NCBI GenBank assembly: GCA_963707835.1
Contig: CAVPRI010000001.1
Span: forward strand, 372,001 to 436,000
Direction of reading: 5' to 3'
DNA length: 64,000 nt
DNA from: Bog-473 sp963707835
GTDB lineage: Bacteria > Actinomycetota > Acidimicrobiia > Acidimicrobiales > RAAP-2
A program made the position numbers and the translations under genes. A model generated the notes under the pieces. That model worked only from the letters and a program-made list of their open reading frames with translations. It was not told where the DNA came from and made no database searches. Below are positions 45,397 to 54,948 of the stretch, in pieces. Each line of letters begins with the position of its first letter. Within the stretch, counting starts at the first letter, position 1.

Positions 45397-46295
45397 GCGG
45401 CGCGGGTGCGCTGGCGCCCTTGCACTCGGGCAAGGTGCGCGAGCTCTACGACGCCGGCGACGGGCGCCTGGTGATGGTGGCCTCGGACCGGGTCAGTGCC
45501 TTCGACGTGATCATGGCCGAGCCCATCCCCGAGAAGGGTCGCGTGCTCACCGCCATGACCTGCTTCTGGAGCGAGGAGATGGCCGATGTGGTGCCGGGCA
45601 CGCTGCTGGCGGCCGACCCGGCCGAGATCGAGCGGCTGCTGGGTGGTATGGCCGTGCCGTCGGAGTGGGCGGGCCGGGCCGTGCTGGTGCGCCGGGCCGA
45701 GATGCTCTCGCTCGAGTGCATCGTGCGGGGGTACCTCGCCGGCCAGGCCTACGAGGAGTACGCACGGTCGGGCACTGTCCACGGCATGGCCATGCCGGCC
45801 GGGCTGGAACTGGCGAGCCGCCTGCCCGAACCGATGTTCACGCCGTCCACCAAGGCCACCGAGGGCCATGACCTCAACATCGACTTCGCCGCCGCCGTCG
45901 ATCTGGTCGGCCACGAGGCGGCCACCGAATCCCGGGACATCTGTCTCGAGCTGTATACGCGCGCCGCAGCGCGCTGCGCCGCCGCCGGCTTCGTCCTGGC
46001 CGATACCAAGTTCGAGCTCGGCTACGTGGACGGCCACCTGAGCCTGTGTGACGAGGTGTGCACACCGGACTCCTCGCGCTTGTGGCCGGCGGACCAGGTC
46101 GTGCCCGGGACCACCCCGCCGGCCTTCGACAAGCAGCCCCTGCGCGACTGGCTCGCCGCGCAGCCCTGGGACCGCACACCGCCGCCCCCTCCGCTCCCCG
46201 CCGACGTGACCGCGGCCATGTCAGCGCGGTACGTGGCGGCCTACGAGCGCGTCACCGGCCGCTCGTTGAGCGACTGGTACGGTGCGAGGCCATGA
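45393..46295 (+). CDS. purC: SAICAR synthetase (phosphoribosylaminoimidazole-succinocarboxamide synthase)
   Basis: 300 residues from GTG 45393: 'LHSGKVRELYDAGDGRLVMVASDRVSAFD', 'ECIVRGYLAGQAYEEY', 'PEPMFTPSTKATEGHD' and 'LADTKFELGY', all family markers, in the longer actinobacterial/yeast-like form with 'PDSSRLWPAD'. It attaches aspartate to CAIR using ATP. Overlaps purB upstream and purS downstream (ATGA at 46292). Confidence 0.95.
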   Translation: MSGAGALAPLHSGKVRELYDAGDGRLVMVASDRVSAFDVIMAEPIPEKGRVLTAMTCFWSEEMADVVPGTLLAADPAEIERLLGGMAVPSEWAGRAVLVRRAEMLSLECIVRGYLAGQAYEEYARSGTVHGMAMPAGLELASRLPEPMFTPSTKATEGHDLNIDFAAAVDLVGHEAATESRDICLELYTRAAARCAAAGFVLADTKFELGYVDGHLSLCDEVCTPDSSRLWPADQVVPGTTPPAFDKQPLRDWLAAQPWDRTPPPPPLPADVTAAMSARYVAAYERVTGRSLSDWYGARP

Positions 46296-46543
46296 GGTTC
46301 CGGGCGCGCGTGGAGGTGCAGTTGCGGCCCGGCATCGCGGATCCCGAGGGCGCCACCATCGAGCGGGCGCTGCCGGCACTCGGCTTCGAGGGCGTGGCCC
46401 ACGTGAGGGCCGGACGGTCCTTCCTCTTCGAGCTCGACGCTCCGGACGAGGTTGCGGCGCGGACGAAGGCGACCGAGCTGGCCGACCGGCTGCTGGCCAA
46501 CCCGGTGATCGAGGAGAGCCGGCTCGAGGTCGAGGCGATCTGA
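46292..46543 (+). CDS. purS: phosphoribosylformylglycinamidine synthase subunit PurS
   Basis: 83 residues from ATG 46292, overlapping purC. 'RARVEVQLRPGIADPEGATIERALPALGF' is the PurS start and 'ANPVIEESRLEVE' the end. PurS bridges PurL and PurQ in the three-subunit FGAM synthase that turns FGAR into FGAM with glutamine. purQ begins 2 nt after its stop. Confidence 0.93.
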   Translation: MRFRARVEVQLRPGIADPEGATIERALPALGFEGVAHVRAGRSFLFELDAPDEVAARTKATELADRLLANPVIEESRLEVEAI

Positions 46544-46545
46544 GC

Positions 46546-47226
46546 GTGGCACCACGCGTCGGGGTCGTCGTCTTCCCGGGCACCAACTGTGAGCACGACG
46601 TGGTGGTGGCCCTCGAAGCCGCCGGGGCCGAGGGCACGCTGGTCTGGCACGGCGACGCGCAGCTCGGAGCGGTCGACGCCGTCGTCCTCCCGGGGGGGTT
46701 TGCGCACGGGGACTACCTGCGCCCGGGCGCGCTGGCCCGGTTCTCTCCTGTGATGGACGCGGTGGGGGAGTTCGCCCGGGCCGGAGGCCCGGTGGTCGGC
46801 ATCTGCAATGGGTTCCAGGTGCTCACGGAGGCCGGTCTGCTGCCGGGGGCGCTGCAGAAGAACGGCCGGCTTCGTTTCCTGTGCGAGCCGGCCCGGCTGG
46901 TGGTGGCCTCGACCGACTCGGTGCTCACGGCCGGGGCGAGCCGAGGCGACGAGCTCGTGATCCCCATCAACCACTTCCTGGGCAACTACACCTGCGACGA
47001 GGCCACGCTGCAGCGCCTGCAGGGCGAGGACCGCATCGTGTTGCGCTATGCCGACAACCCCAACGGCTCGGTGGACGCCATCGCTGGGATCAGCAACGAG
47101 GCGGGCAACGTGGTGGGGCTCATGCCGCACCCGGAGCGAGCCTGCTCACCGCTGCTCGGCTCCACCGACGGCCTGGTCCTGCTGCGCTCGCTGGTCGGCG
47201 CGGCCGGACAGCGAGCCGCGGCCTGA
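46546..47226 (+). CDS. purQ: phosphoribosylformylglycinamidine synthase subunit PurQ (glutaminase)
   Basis: 226 residues from GTG 46546: 'GVVVFPGTNCEHDVVVALE', nucleophile elbow 'VVGICNGFQVLTEAGLLPG' (catalytic Cys) and 'GLMPHPERAC' (His-Glu of the triad). Class I glutamine amidotransferase feeding ammonia to PurL. Last gene of the purA-purQ run; the next gene is convergent, which separates it from purL by about 0.8 kb. Confidence 0.95.
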   Translation: MAPRVGVVVFPGTNCEHDVVVALEAAGAEGTLVWHGDAQLGAVDAVVLPGGFAHGDYLRPGALARFSPVMDAVGEFARAGGPVVGICNGFQVLTEAGLLPGALQKNGRLRFLCEPARLVVASTDSVLTAGASRGDELVIPINHFLGNYTCDEATLQRLQGEDRIVLRYADNPNGSVDAIAGISNEAGNVVGLMPHPERACSPLLGSTDGLVLLRSLVGAAGQRAAA

Positions 47227-47254
47227 GAGGCTCGGCCTCCGGTCCCGGTCCGGC

Positions 47255-47683
47255 TCAGCCGCGGGCGCGGGGGATCTCGGCCTTCTGGAGCACTGCCGCA
47301 CTGACGCCGGCGGCACGCCAGGTGCTGTACGTGATCCCCTTGCGTTCGCCGTAGGCCTTGGCCACCCTGACGAACTGCTTCTCGAGGGTTGACAGGTCCT
47401 TGACCTGGTCGCCCCGGGAGCGCTCGTCGAGGAGGTCCTTCTGCTCCTGGAGCAGATGGAGCCTGGTGAGCGCGTCCGCTGCAGCCAGCTGGGAGTCGAT
47501 CGCGGCCAGACGGCGATCGATCGAGGCCGGGGTGCGCTTGCGGCCCCGCTTCGGCTTCGAGGTCTGCAGCGCCTCGAGGTAGTGACGGACGGTTGCACTC
47601 TCGGCACGCCCACGAGCCAGCGCCGCCTTGTGGCCGCTGCTCATGGGCTTGCGAGGAGCCGGAGTCTTTGTCTTTGTTGCCAT
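47255..47683 (-). CDS. conserved actinobacterial basic/coiled-coil protein of unknown function
   Basis: 142 residues from ATG 47683 (GGGAG just upstream; an in-frame ATG at 47743 is less likely). Begins with a Lys/Arg/Pro-rich tail ('MATKTKTPAPRKPMSSGHKAALARGRAES'), then a helical coiled-coil middle ('DRRLAAIDSQLAAADALTRLHLLQEQKDLL') and a C-terminal 'YGERKGITYSTWRAAGVSAAVLQKA' that looks like a small helix-turn-helix. Similar proteins occur widely in actinobacteria without assigned function; nucleic-acid binding is an inference from charge. Interrupts the purine cluster on the opposite strand. Confidence 0.7.
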   Translation of the reverse strand: MATKTKTPAPRKPMSSGHKAALARGRAESATVRHYLEALQTSKPKRGRKRTPASIDRRLAAIDSQLAAADALTRLHLLQEQKDLLDERSRGDQVKDLSTLEKQFVRVAKAYGERKGITYSTWRAAGVSAAVLQKAEIPRARG

Positions 47684-48040
47684 CTCCCTATTCTGGCCCA
47701 CGATGTCGGGGGTTCCGGCCAAATCGGAACTTTTTCTTGCCAACGTCCACGAAGCATGCCATCTGGTTCCTCCTCTGTCTTTCCGGAATTCAAGGGGGCT
47801 TCCAGCAGGGATGTGACTAATCGGTGCAGCTCAGAGCCGATATCGCACCCCGGCGCCGCCGAATCTGGCGCTCGGGATCTGCCAATCCGGTGCGGCGTCC
47901 GAAGATATGTGCCGTCGGGCGAGTGGAGATGTCCGACGTCAGTGTCACGGGGGTTTGATTGCCGTGAATACGGTCAAGTGGCCCAATGAGGCTCGGGCCG
48001 GCCGAACACCGCGGCCGCACCATCTATCGTGGGAGGGACC
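47684..48040. other. divergent control region before purL
   Basis: About 357 nt between divergent genes. An inverted repeat TCACGG-N11-CCGTGA lies at 47945-47967, about 75 nt before the purL ATG, and shares TGTCACGG with the repeat upstream of purA (41344-41351). A GGGAGG ribosome site precedes purL. I see no small gene or riboswitch. Confidence 0.4.
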
Positions 48041-50321
48041 ATGACTCCTCCGGTCGAGGTGACGTCCGACGAGCCATCCACCGAGGAGCCCCTGCACCGT
48101 GCGCTGGGTCTCACCGACGAGGAGTTCGAGGCGGTCGGAAAGATCCTGGGCCGGACGCCCAACCACCTCGAGCTGGCCCTCTACGCCGTCATGTGGAGCG
48201 AGCACTGCTCCTACAAGTCGTCGCGTGTGCATCTACGCCGATTGCCGACCGAAGGGCCCCACGTGCTGGTCGGCCCCGGTGAGAACGCCGGGGTCATCGA
48301 CGCCGGCGACGGCATCGCCGTGGCCATACGGATCGAGAGCCACAACCACCCCTCGGCCATCGAGCCCTACCAGGGAGCGGCGACCGGCGTGGGGGGGATC
48401 CTGCGCGACATCTTCACCATGGGCGCCCGGCCCCTGGCCGTGATGGACCCGCTGTTCTTCGGACCCCCCGACGATGCCCGCCAACGCTGGCTCCTCGAGG
48501 GGGTGGTCAGTGGGATCTCCGGATACGGCAACTCCGTCGGCGTCCCCACCGTGGGGGGCGAGCTGACCTTCGATCCCTGTTACGCCCAGAACCCCTTGGT
48601 CAACGTGCTCTGCATGGGCGCCTTGCCGGTCGAGCGCCTGGTGCTCGGCATCGCCTCGGGCCCGGGGAACCTGGCCGTCCTGCTGGGCTCGCGCACCGGG
48701 CGTGACGGCATCGGCGGCGTGAGCGTCCTGGCCTCGGCGGGCTTCAGTGGTGACGAGGCCGGCGTGGACGACACCAAGCGGCCGAGCGTCCAGGTCGGTG
48801 ACCCCTTCGAGGAGAAGCGGCTCATCGAGGCCTGCCTGGAGCTGCTCGACACCGGGCTCGTGGTGGGGATCCAGGACCTCGGTGGCGCGGGCCTGGCCTG
48901 CGCCACCAGCGAGACGGCCGGGCGAGGGGGCGTGGGCATGGACGTCGACGTCTCCGCCGTCCCCCGGCGCGAGGAGGGCATGGAACCCTGGGAGGTGATG
49001 ACAAGCGAGAGCCAGGAGCGCATGCTCGCCATCGTCACCCCCGACTCCTGGCCCGCAGTCGCCGCCATCTGCGAGCGGTGGGAGGTGCGGGCCACGGTCA
49101 TCGGGACGGTCACGGCGCCCGACCCCCTGGGCGGAGGGCGGTTGCGCATCCGCGAAGGCATGAACGGCCCCGTGCTGGCCGACGTCCCGGCTGCCTCACT
49201 CTCGGACGACGCGCCCCTCTACGACCGCCCCCGACACGCCCCGCGGTCGGAGGTGGAACCGCCCGGACCGCCCCCGGAGCCGCCGACCGAGTGCGGCGGC
49301 GACCTGCTGGCCTTGTTGCGTTCGCCGCGCTGGGTCTACCGACAGTACGACCACCAGTTGTTCCTCAACACGGTGGCCGGCCCCGGGGGCGACGCCGCGC
49401 TGTTGCGGTTGGCCGGCCCGGGCCTGCCCCTCTCTGCCCGCGGCGTGGCGCTCTCGACGGACTCGAACCCTCGCGCCTGTGCGCTCGATCCCGCGGGCGG
49501 GCACTGCACTGGTCCTGGCCGAGGGCGTGGCCAACTTGGCCTGTGTCGGCGCCACGGCGGCGGCGGTCGTCAACTGCCTGAACTTCGGGAACCCCGAGCA
49601 TGCCGAAGTCATGTGGCAGCTCTCGGAATCGATCGACGGCTTGGCCGAGGCGTGCCGGGCCCTGTCCCTTCCCGTCGTGGGGGGCAACGTGAGCCTCTAC
49701 AACGAGAGCGGCGGGGCCGACATCGACCCGACGCCCGTGCTCGGCGTGCTCGGTCTGGTGGGCGCCCTGCACGCCTCACCGCCCGGTCTGGCGTGGGCGG
49801 ACGGCGACGCCGTGGTCCTGCTCGGGGCACGCGGCGCGCCGGACGGCTCGTTCCCGCTCGAGGGATCCCGCTGGGCCACCGAGCGACGCGGCCACCGCAC
49901 GGGCTCGGTGCCCGAGGTCGACTTCGCGGCGCACGCCGCCGTGTGTGGCCTGGTGGCCGAGCTGGTCGCCGCGCAGCTGGCCGGTGCGGACGCTCCGGCG
50001 CTCGTGCACGCGGTGCACGACGTCTCCGGTGGCGGCCTGGCCGTCGCCGTGGGCGAGATGGCGGCCGCCTCGGGGATCGGGTGCGCGCTCGGTCCGCTTA
50101 GCCCGGGCGAGCTCTTCACCGAGGTGCCGTCACGGTTCGTGGTGGCCACCGCCGACCCCGACGCCCTGCTGGCCCGCGCCGGCGCGGCGGGGGTGCCCGG
50201 TGCCGTGCTGGGTCGTGCCGGTGGCGACCGCGTCCTGCTTGGCGACCTGGTGGACCTGCTGGTCGAGGACGTGGTGGGCACCCACGAGGGTGCCCTGCCC
50301 GGAGTGCTGGGCGATGGGTGA
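48041..50321 (+). CDS. purL: phosphoribosylformylglycinamidine synthase subunit PurL (one frameshift)
   Basis: Starts ATG 48041 (MTPPVEVTSDEP) with GGGAGG upstream. One extra C near 49492 shifts the frame; the repaired product has 759 residues, standard for small PurL. Motifs: 'LYAVMWSEHCSYKSSR', 'RIESHNHPSAIEPYQGAATGVGG', 'IQDLGGAGLACATSE', then after the break 'GVANLACVGATAAAVVNCLNFGNPE'. The ATP-using synthetase subunit of FGAM synthase, acting with PurS and PurQ. purF begins 32 nt after its stop. Confidence 0.93.
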
Positions 50322-50353
50322 GGCGACATGGGAAAGGGCAGGCCTGTGCGAGA

Positions 50354-51817
50354 ATGGATGACGCGGTGAAAGAAGCGTGCGGTGTCTTCGGGGTCTACGC
50401 GCCCGGGGCGAGGGTGGCCAACCTCACTTTCGACGGCCTCTTCGCCCTGCAACACCGCGGCCAGGAGTCGGCCGGCATGGCGGTCAGCGACGGCGACACC
50501 GTCACCGTGGTCAAGGACATGGGCCTGGTGGCGACCGTCTTCGACGAGCGCACGCTGTCGGGTCTCCACGGCCACCTGGCCATCGGGCACACGCGCTACT
50601 CCACTCATGGTTCCTCCGACTGGGCCGGCGCCCAGCCGGTCTATCGCCCGGTGGGCCGGGCCGGCTTCGCGCTCGGCCACAACGGGAACCTGACCAACAC
50701 GGCGGCACTGGCCGAGAAGGTCGGCATGCTGCCGGGCTCGATCGCCACCGACAGTGACGTGGTGGCCGAGCTGCTGGCCCACTCCTTCCCCGAGACCGAG
50801 GACCTGTCCACGGCGCTGCAGGCCGTGCTGCCCATTCTCGAGGGGGCCTACTCCTTCGTGCTCATGAGCTCCGAGCGGCTCTTCGGCGCGCGTGACCCGT
50901 TCGGGTTCCGTCCGCTGTGTCTGGGCCGGCTCGGTCCCGCCGACGCCCCCGAGGGCTGGGTGCTGGCCTCGGAGACGCCCGCGCTGAGCGTCATCGGGGC
51001 GACCTTCGTGCGCGAGATCGCACCCGGGGAGCTCGTGGTGATCGACGCGTCGGGCCCCAAGAGCATCGAGGTGCAGTGGTTGCGCGAGGTCGAGCCGCGC
51101 CTGTGCATCTTCGAGTTCGCCTACATCGCGCGCCCCGACAGCCACCTCTACGGCAGGGAGGTCCACGAGACGCGCTGCCGCATGGGCGAGCTCCTGGCCG
51201 CCCAGGCACCAGCTGAGGCCGACATGGTCATGGGTGTGCCCGAGTCGGGTGTGCCCGCCGCCGAGGGGTTCGCCCGGGCCAGCGGGATCCCCTACGGCCA
51301 GGGACTGGTGAAGAACCGCTACATCGGCCGGTCGTTCATCGCCCCCGACCAGAAGGAGCGCGCCGACGCGGTGCGGCGCAAGCTCAACCCGTTGACCGAC
51401 GCCATCGCCGGCAAGCGGCTCGTGGTGGTCGACGACTCCATCGTGCGCGGTACGACGCAGCGTTCGGTGATCAGGATGCTCCGGGAGGCGGGGGCGGCCG
51501 AGGTGCACCTGCGCATCTCGTCGCCGCCGTGGCGCTGGCCCTGCTTCTACGGGATCGACACGCCCTCCTACGAGGAGCTGCTGGCCACCGACCACAGCGT
51601 GGATGAGATGGCCCAGCTGCTCGGCGCCGACTCGCTGGCGTACATCAGCATCGAGAACCTCAAGGAGGCCATCGGCGCCGACGGCGGGTTCTGCGACGCC
51701 TGCTTCACCGGGGACTACCCCACGCCGGTCCCGGGTGCCGTGGTGGCCCCGGTCACCCTCGGCCGGCACCGGCCCGTCGCCGCCGCGGCCCGCCAGGGCG
51801 CCCTGCCCGGGGTCTGA
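50354..51817 (+). CDS. purF: amidophosphoribosyltransferase
   Basis: 487 residues from ATG 50354. After an 8-residue propeptide (MDDAVKEA) comes the catalytic Cys9 of the Ntn glutaminase domain ('CGVFGVY'), then 'LQHRGQESAGMA' and 'GHTRYSTHG'. The PRPP site is 'LVVVDDSIVRGTT'. Four cysteines ('PRLCIFEF', 'WPCFYG', 'FCDACF') match the 4Fe-4S ligands of Bacillus-type PurF. First committed step of purine synthesis. purM starts 11 nt after. Confidence 0.95.
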   Translation: MDDAVKEACGVFGVYAPGARVANLTFDGLFALQHRGQESAGMAVSDGDTVTVVKDMGLVATVFDERTLSGLHGHLAIGHTRYSTHGSSDWAGAQPVYRPVGRAGFALGHNGNLTNTAALAEKVGMLPGSIATDSDVVAELLAHSFPETEDLSTALQAVLPILEGAYSFVLMSSERLFGARDPFGFRPLCLGRLGPADAPEGWVLASETPALSVIGATFVREIAPGELVVIDASGPKSIEVQWLREVEPRLCIFEFAYIARPDSHLYGREVHETRCRMGELLAAQAPAEADMVMGVPESGVPAAEGFARASGIPYGQGLVKNRYIGRSFIAPDQKERADAVRRKLNPLTDAIAGKRLVVVDDSIVRGTTQRSVIRMLREAGAAEVHLRISSPPWRWPCFYGIDTPSYEELLATDHSVDEMAQLLGADSLAYISIENLKEAIGADGGFCDACFTGDYPTPVPGAVVAPVTLGRHRPVAAAARQGALPGV

Positions 51818-51827
51818 GGCCGGCGCC

Positions 51828-52856
51828 ATGACTTCCGCCGAGAACGGCGGCGCCACCTACGCCGGCGCCGGCGTCGACATTGCTGCGGGCGACACAGCGG
51901 TCGAGCGCCTGCGCCCGTTCGTCACCGGGATCGGCGGCTTCGGGGGGCAGTTCCCGCTCCCACCGGGCCGCTACCGCGCCCCGGTGCTCGTGGCCTCCAC
52001 CGACGGGGTCGGGACCAAACTCGTGGTGGCCCGGGACACCGGTCGTTACGACACCATCGGCATCGACTTGGTGGCAATGTGCGTCGATGACCTCGCCTGC
52101 GTCGGGGCCGAGCCTCTCTTCCTGCTCGACTACATCGCCACGGGCAAGGTCGACCCCGAGCACATCGCCACCGTGGTGGCCGGGGTCCACGAGGGGTGCC
52201 GCCAGGCGGGATGCGCGCTCATCGGCGGCGAGACGGCCGAGCACGCGGGGGTCATGGCGCCCGACGACCTCGACCTGGCCGGCTTCGCCGTCGGCGTGGT
52301 CGAGCAGGGTGCGCAGCTCGGACCGGACCGGGTGCGCGCCGGGGACGCCGTCGTGGGCCTGCCCTCGCCGGGCCTTCGCTCCAATGGCTACACCCTGGCC
52401 CGTCACGTCCTTCTCGAACGGGCCGGCCTCGGGCTCGGCGATCCGGCGTGGGACGGTGCCACCGAGAGCGTGGCCGACGAGCTACTCCGACCCTCGGTGA
52501 TCTACGCCCCCGCCGTCCAGGCGGCATCGGCCGCCGCGGGCGATGCGCTCCACGCCTGCGCCCACATCACCGGCGGTGGCATCGTGGGGAACCTGCCCCG
52601 GGCCCTCCCGCAGGGGCTCGGGGCCCAGCTCGACCGCACGGCCTGGGAGGAGCCGCGGATCTTCACCGAGATCCAGCGCCTCGGGGCGGTGGACCCAGAC
52701 GAGATGGACCGGGTGTTCAACCGCGGCATCGGCATGGTGCTCGTGGTGGCGCCGGCCGGGCTCGAGGCCACGCTGGCCGCCCTGTCGGGTGCGGCACACG
52801 CGCCGAGTGTGATCGGCGAGGTGGTCGAGGGCGCCCCGGGGGTGCGCTACCGATGA
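51828..52856 (+). CDS. purM: phosphoribosylformylglycinamidine cyclo-ligase (AIR synthetase)
   Basis: 342 residues from ATG 51828: 'TYAGAGVDIAAGD', 'STDGVGTKL', 'DLVAMCVDDLACVGAEPLFLLDYIATG', 'ALIGGETAEHAG' and 'HITGGGIVGNLPRALP' define PurM. It closes the imidazole ring of FGAM to AIR with ATP. The stop overlaps the start of pyrE (ATGA at 52853), linking purine and pyrimidine genes. Confidence 0.95.
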   Translation: MTSAENGGATYAGAGVDIAAGDTAVERLRPFVTGIGGFGGQFPLPPGRYRAPVLVASTDGVGTKLVVARDTGRYDTIGIDLVAMCVDDLACVGAEPLFLLDYIATGKVDPEHIATVVAGVHEGCRQAGCALIGGETAEHAGVMAPDDLDLAGFAVGVVEQGAQLGPDRVRAGDAVVGLPSPGLRSNGYTLARHVLLERAGLGLGDPAWDGATESVADELLRPSVIYAPAVQAASAAAGDALHACAHITGGGIVGNLPRALPQGLGAQLDRTAWEEPRIFTEIQRLGAVDPDEMDRVFNRGIGMVLVVAPAGLEATLAALSGAAHAPSVIGEVVEGAPGVRYR

Positions 52857-53425
52857 GCGGGCCGGCCGACGTGGTCGAGGTGCCGGCGGCACTGCGTGAC
52901 CATCTGCTGGCCCACTCGGTCAGGACGGGGCAGTTCACGCTCAAGTCGGGACGCACCAGCACCTGGTTCATCGACTCCAAGCAGACGGTGTGCCGGCCCG
53001 AGGCCATGGTGCTGGTGGCCGATGCCGTGCTGGCCCTCGTGCCTGACGAGGCCACGGCCATCGGGGGCCTGACCATGGGTGCCGACCCGGTGGCCTTCGT
53101 GACCGCCGGGGTGGCGGCCACCAGGGGCCGTGCCCTCAAGGCCTTCAGTGTGCGCAAGGAGGCCAAGGACCACGGTGGCGGTGGCCGGATCGCCGGCGCC
53201 CTCGATCCGGGTGACCAGGTGGTGATCACCGAGGACACAGTGACGCGGGGGACCTCGCTGCTCGAGGCGGCCCACGTGGTGCGGGCCGTCGGCGCCGAGG
53301 TGGTGCTTGCCGTGGCCCTGGTGGACCGGGGCGGCACGGCCGAGGCCATGGCAGCGGCCGAGGGGATTCCCTTCCGGGCCGTGCTGACGGCACCGGACCT
53401 CGGGTTCCCCTACGAGGGGGGCTGA
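52853..53425 (+). CDS. pyrE: orotate phosphoribosyltransferase
   Basis: 190 residues from ATG 52853, overlapping purM. 'GQFTLKSGRTSTWFIDSKQT' and 'FSVRKEAKDHGGGGRI' (flexible catalytic loop) precede the PRPP motif 'VVITEDTVTRGTSLLEA'. Converts orotate and PRPP to OMP in pyrimidine synthesis. Its 3' end overlaps the convergent MFS gene by 16 nt. Confidence 0.92.
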   Translation: MSGPADVVEVPAALRDHLLAHSVRTGQFTLKSGRTSTWFIDSKQTVCRPEAMVLVADAVLALVPDEATAIGGLTMGADPVAFVTAGVAATRGRALKAFSVRKEAKDHGGGGRIAGALDPGDQVVITEDTVTRGTSLLEAAHVVRAVGAEVVLAVALVDRGGTAEAMAAAEGIPFRAVLTAPDLGFPYEGG

Positions 53426-54948
53426 GCCGCGGCGACCTGTGCCGCCGACCCGAGCGGCGGCGCACCGACACCGCAGTGCCAGCTTGCGAGGTGGGCATCG
53501 GCGCGGGTGGGCATGCGGGTTCGGGCGGGATTGCGGATGGTCACCACGGCGATGCCGCCGCCGACCACCGCGAGCAGCCCGGCGATGAGCATGGCGGTGC
53601 GGAACCCACCGGCCCAGGTGGAGGCGTCGAGCGCGCCGCCGGTCAGCCCGGCCAGCAGCGGCAGGAGCGCCACCGCCATGAGGCCGGCGGCGCGGGCCAC
53701 CACGTTGTTGACCGCCGACGCCACGCCCGAGCTCTCGGTGGGGGCGGCACCCATGGCGGTCGCCGTGAGGGGGGCGACGGTGACGGCCAGGCCCACGGCG
53801 AGGAGGAGGACGCCCGGCAGGACCTGGGTGACGTAGCTGCCCGGACCCGTCGCCCGGGACAGCAGCGCCAGACCCATACCCACGAGGACCGGGCCCACAC
53901 TCATTTGCAGGCGCGGGCCTATGCGGGCGGAGAGCTTCCCCGAACGAGCGGAGAAGGCCAGCATGAGGACGGTCACCGGGAGCAGGGCCAAGCCCGATTC
54001 GAGCGGGCTGTACCCCTTGACGACCTGGAGCTCCACCGGGAGTAGGAACAGGGCACCCCCCAGGGCGCCGTAGACGGCGAAGGTGACGGCGTTGGCGCCG
54101 CTGAACTGGCGGGAGCGGAAGAGCCCGAGCGGGAGCATGGGCTCGGCGCGCCGGCGTTCCACCAGTACGAAGGCCGGTCCGGTCACCAGCGCCAGGGCGA
54201 GGGAGGCGATCACGAGTGGATCCGACCATCCCCGCACCGGCGCCTCGATGAGCCCGTAGGTGAGGCCGGTCAGGAACAGGGCGGCCAGCGCGGCTCCCGG
54301 GGTGTCGACGCGACCGGTGCGCCCGGGGTCACGCGACTCGGGGACGTGGCGCGCCGTGACCACCAGCACCACGGCCGCCATCGGGACGTTGATGAAGAAG
54401 ACCCAGCGCCACGAGGCCACCGCCAGCAGGTAGCCGCCCACGAGGGGCCCGGCGGCGGTGGCCACGCCGGTCAGTCCGGACCAGGCGCCGATGGCGCTGG
54501 CGCGGTCGTCGGCCCGGAACGACGCCTGCAGGATGGCCAGGCTGGCCGGCGCCAGCAGCGCGGCGCCCACCCCCTGGAGCACGCGGGCACCGACGAGCAG
54601 GCCTGATCCCGGAGCGAGACCGCAGCAGGCGGAGAGGGCGGCGAACCAGACCACACCCACCGAGAAGATGCGCCGGCGGCCGTAGCGGTCACCGAGGGAC
54701 CCCCCGAGGAGAAGGAAGGCGGCCAGGGTCAGGGTGTAGCCGGTGACCACCCACTGGAGGGTGCCGACCCCACCTCCGACGTCGCGGTCGATGGAGGGCA
54801 GGGCGATCCCCACCACGGTGGAGTCGAGCAGGGCCATGCCCGAGCCGAGCACCGTGGCCGCGACCACCCAACGGCCCCGGGCACTGCTCAGCGCCAGGGG
54901 GCGGGCGACCGTCCCCCCGGGACCGCCGGCACCCACCCTCGGGCTCAC
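53410..54948 (-). CDS. MFS transporter, DHA2 (EmrB/QacA) family, 14 membrane helices
   Basis: 512 residues from GTG 54948 (the frame is open upstream, but there it is a shadow of the preceding gene). The first helix has 'GSGMALLDSTVVGIALPSI' (motif D1-like), followed by 'LGGSLGDRYGRRRIF' (motif A) and 'RVLQGVGAALLAPASLAIL' (motif B/C). Size and motifs fit a 14-TM proton-driven drug exporter. The start overlaps the stop of the DUF1345 gene (GTGA), so both are probably cotranscribed. Confidence 0.88.
   Translation of the reverse strand: MSPRVGAGGPGGTVARPLALSSARGRWVVAATVLGSGMALLDSTVVGIALPSIDRDVGGGVGTLQWVVTGYTLTLAAFLLLGGSLGDRYGRRRIFSVGVVWFAALSACCGLAPGSGLLVGARVLQGVGAALLAPASLAILQASFRADDRASAIGAWSGLTGVATAAGPLVGGYLLAVASWRWVFFINVPMAAVVLVVTARHVPESRDPGRTGRVDTPGAALAALFLTGLTYGLIEAPVRGWSDPLVIASLALALVTGPAFVLVERRRAEPMLPLGLFRSRQFSGANAVTFAVYGALGGALFLLPVELQVVKGYSPLESGLALLPVTVLMLAFSARSGKLSARIGPRLQMSVGPVLVGMGLALLSRATGPGSYVTQVLPGVLLLAVGLAVTVAPLTATAMGAAPTESSGVASAVNNVVARAAGLMAVALLPLLAGLTGGALDASTWAGGFRTAMLIAGLLAVVGGGIAVVTIRNPARTRMPTRADAHLASWHCGVGAPPLGSAAQVAAAQPPS

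Noticed and set aside
49697..51856. A 719-residue antisense frame opposite purL/purF
   Set aside because: Low-complexity Arg/Gly/Pro composition, no start site or motifs; shadow of purF and purL.
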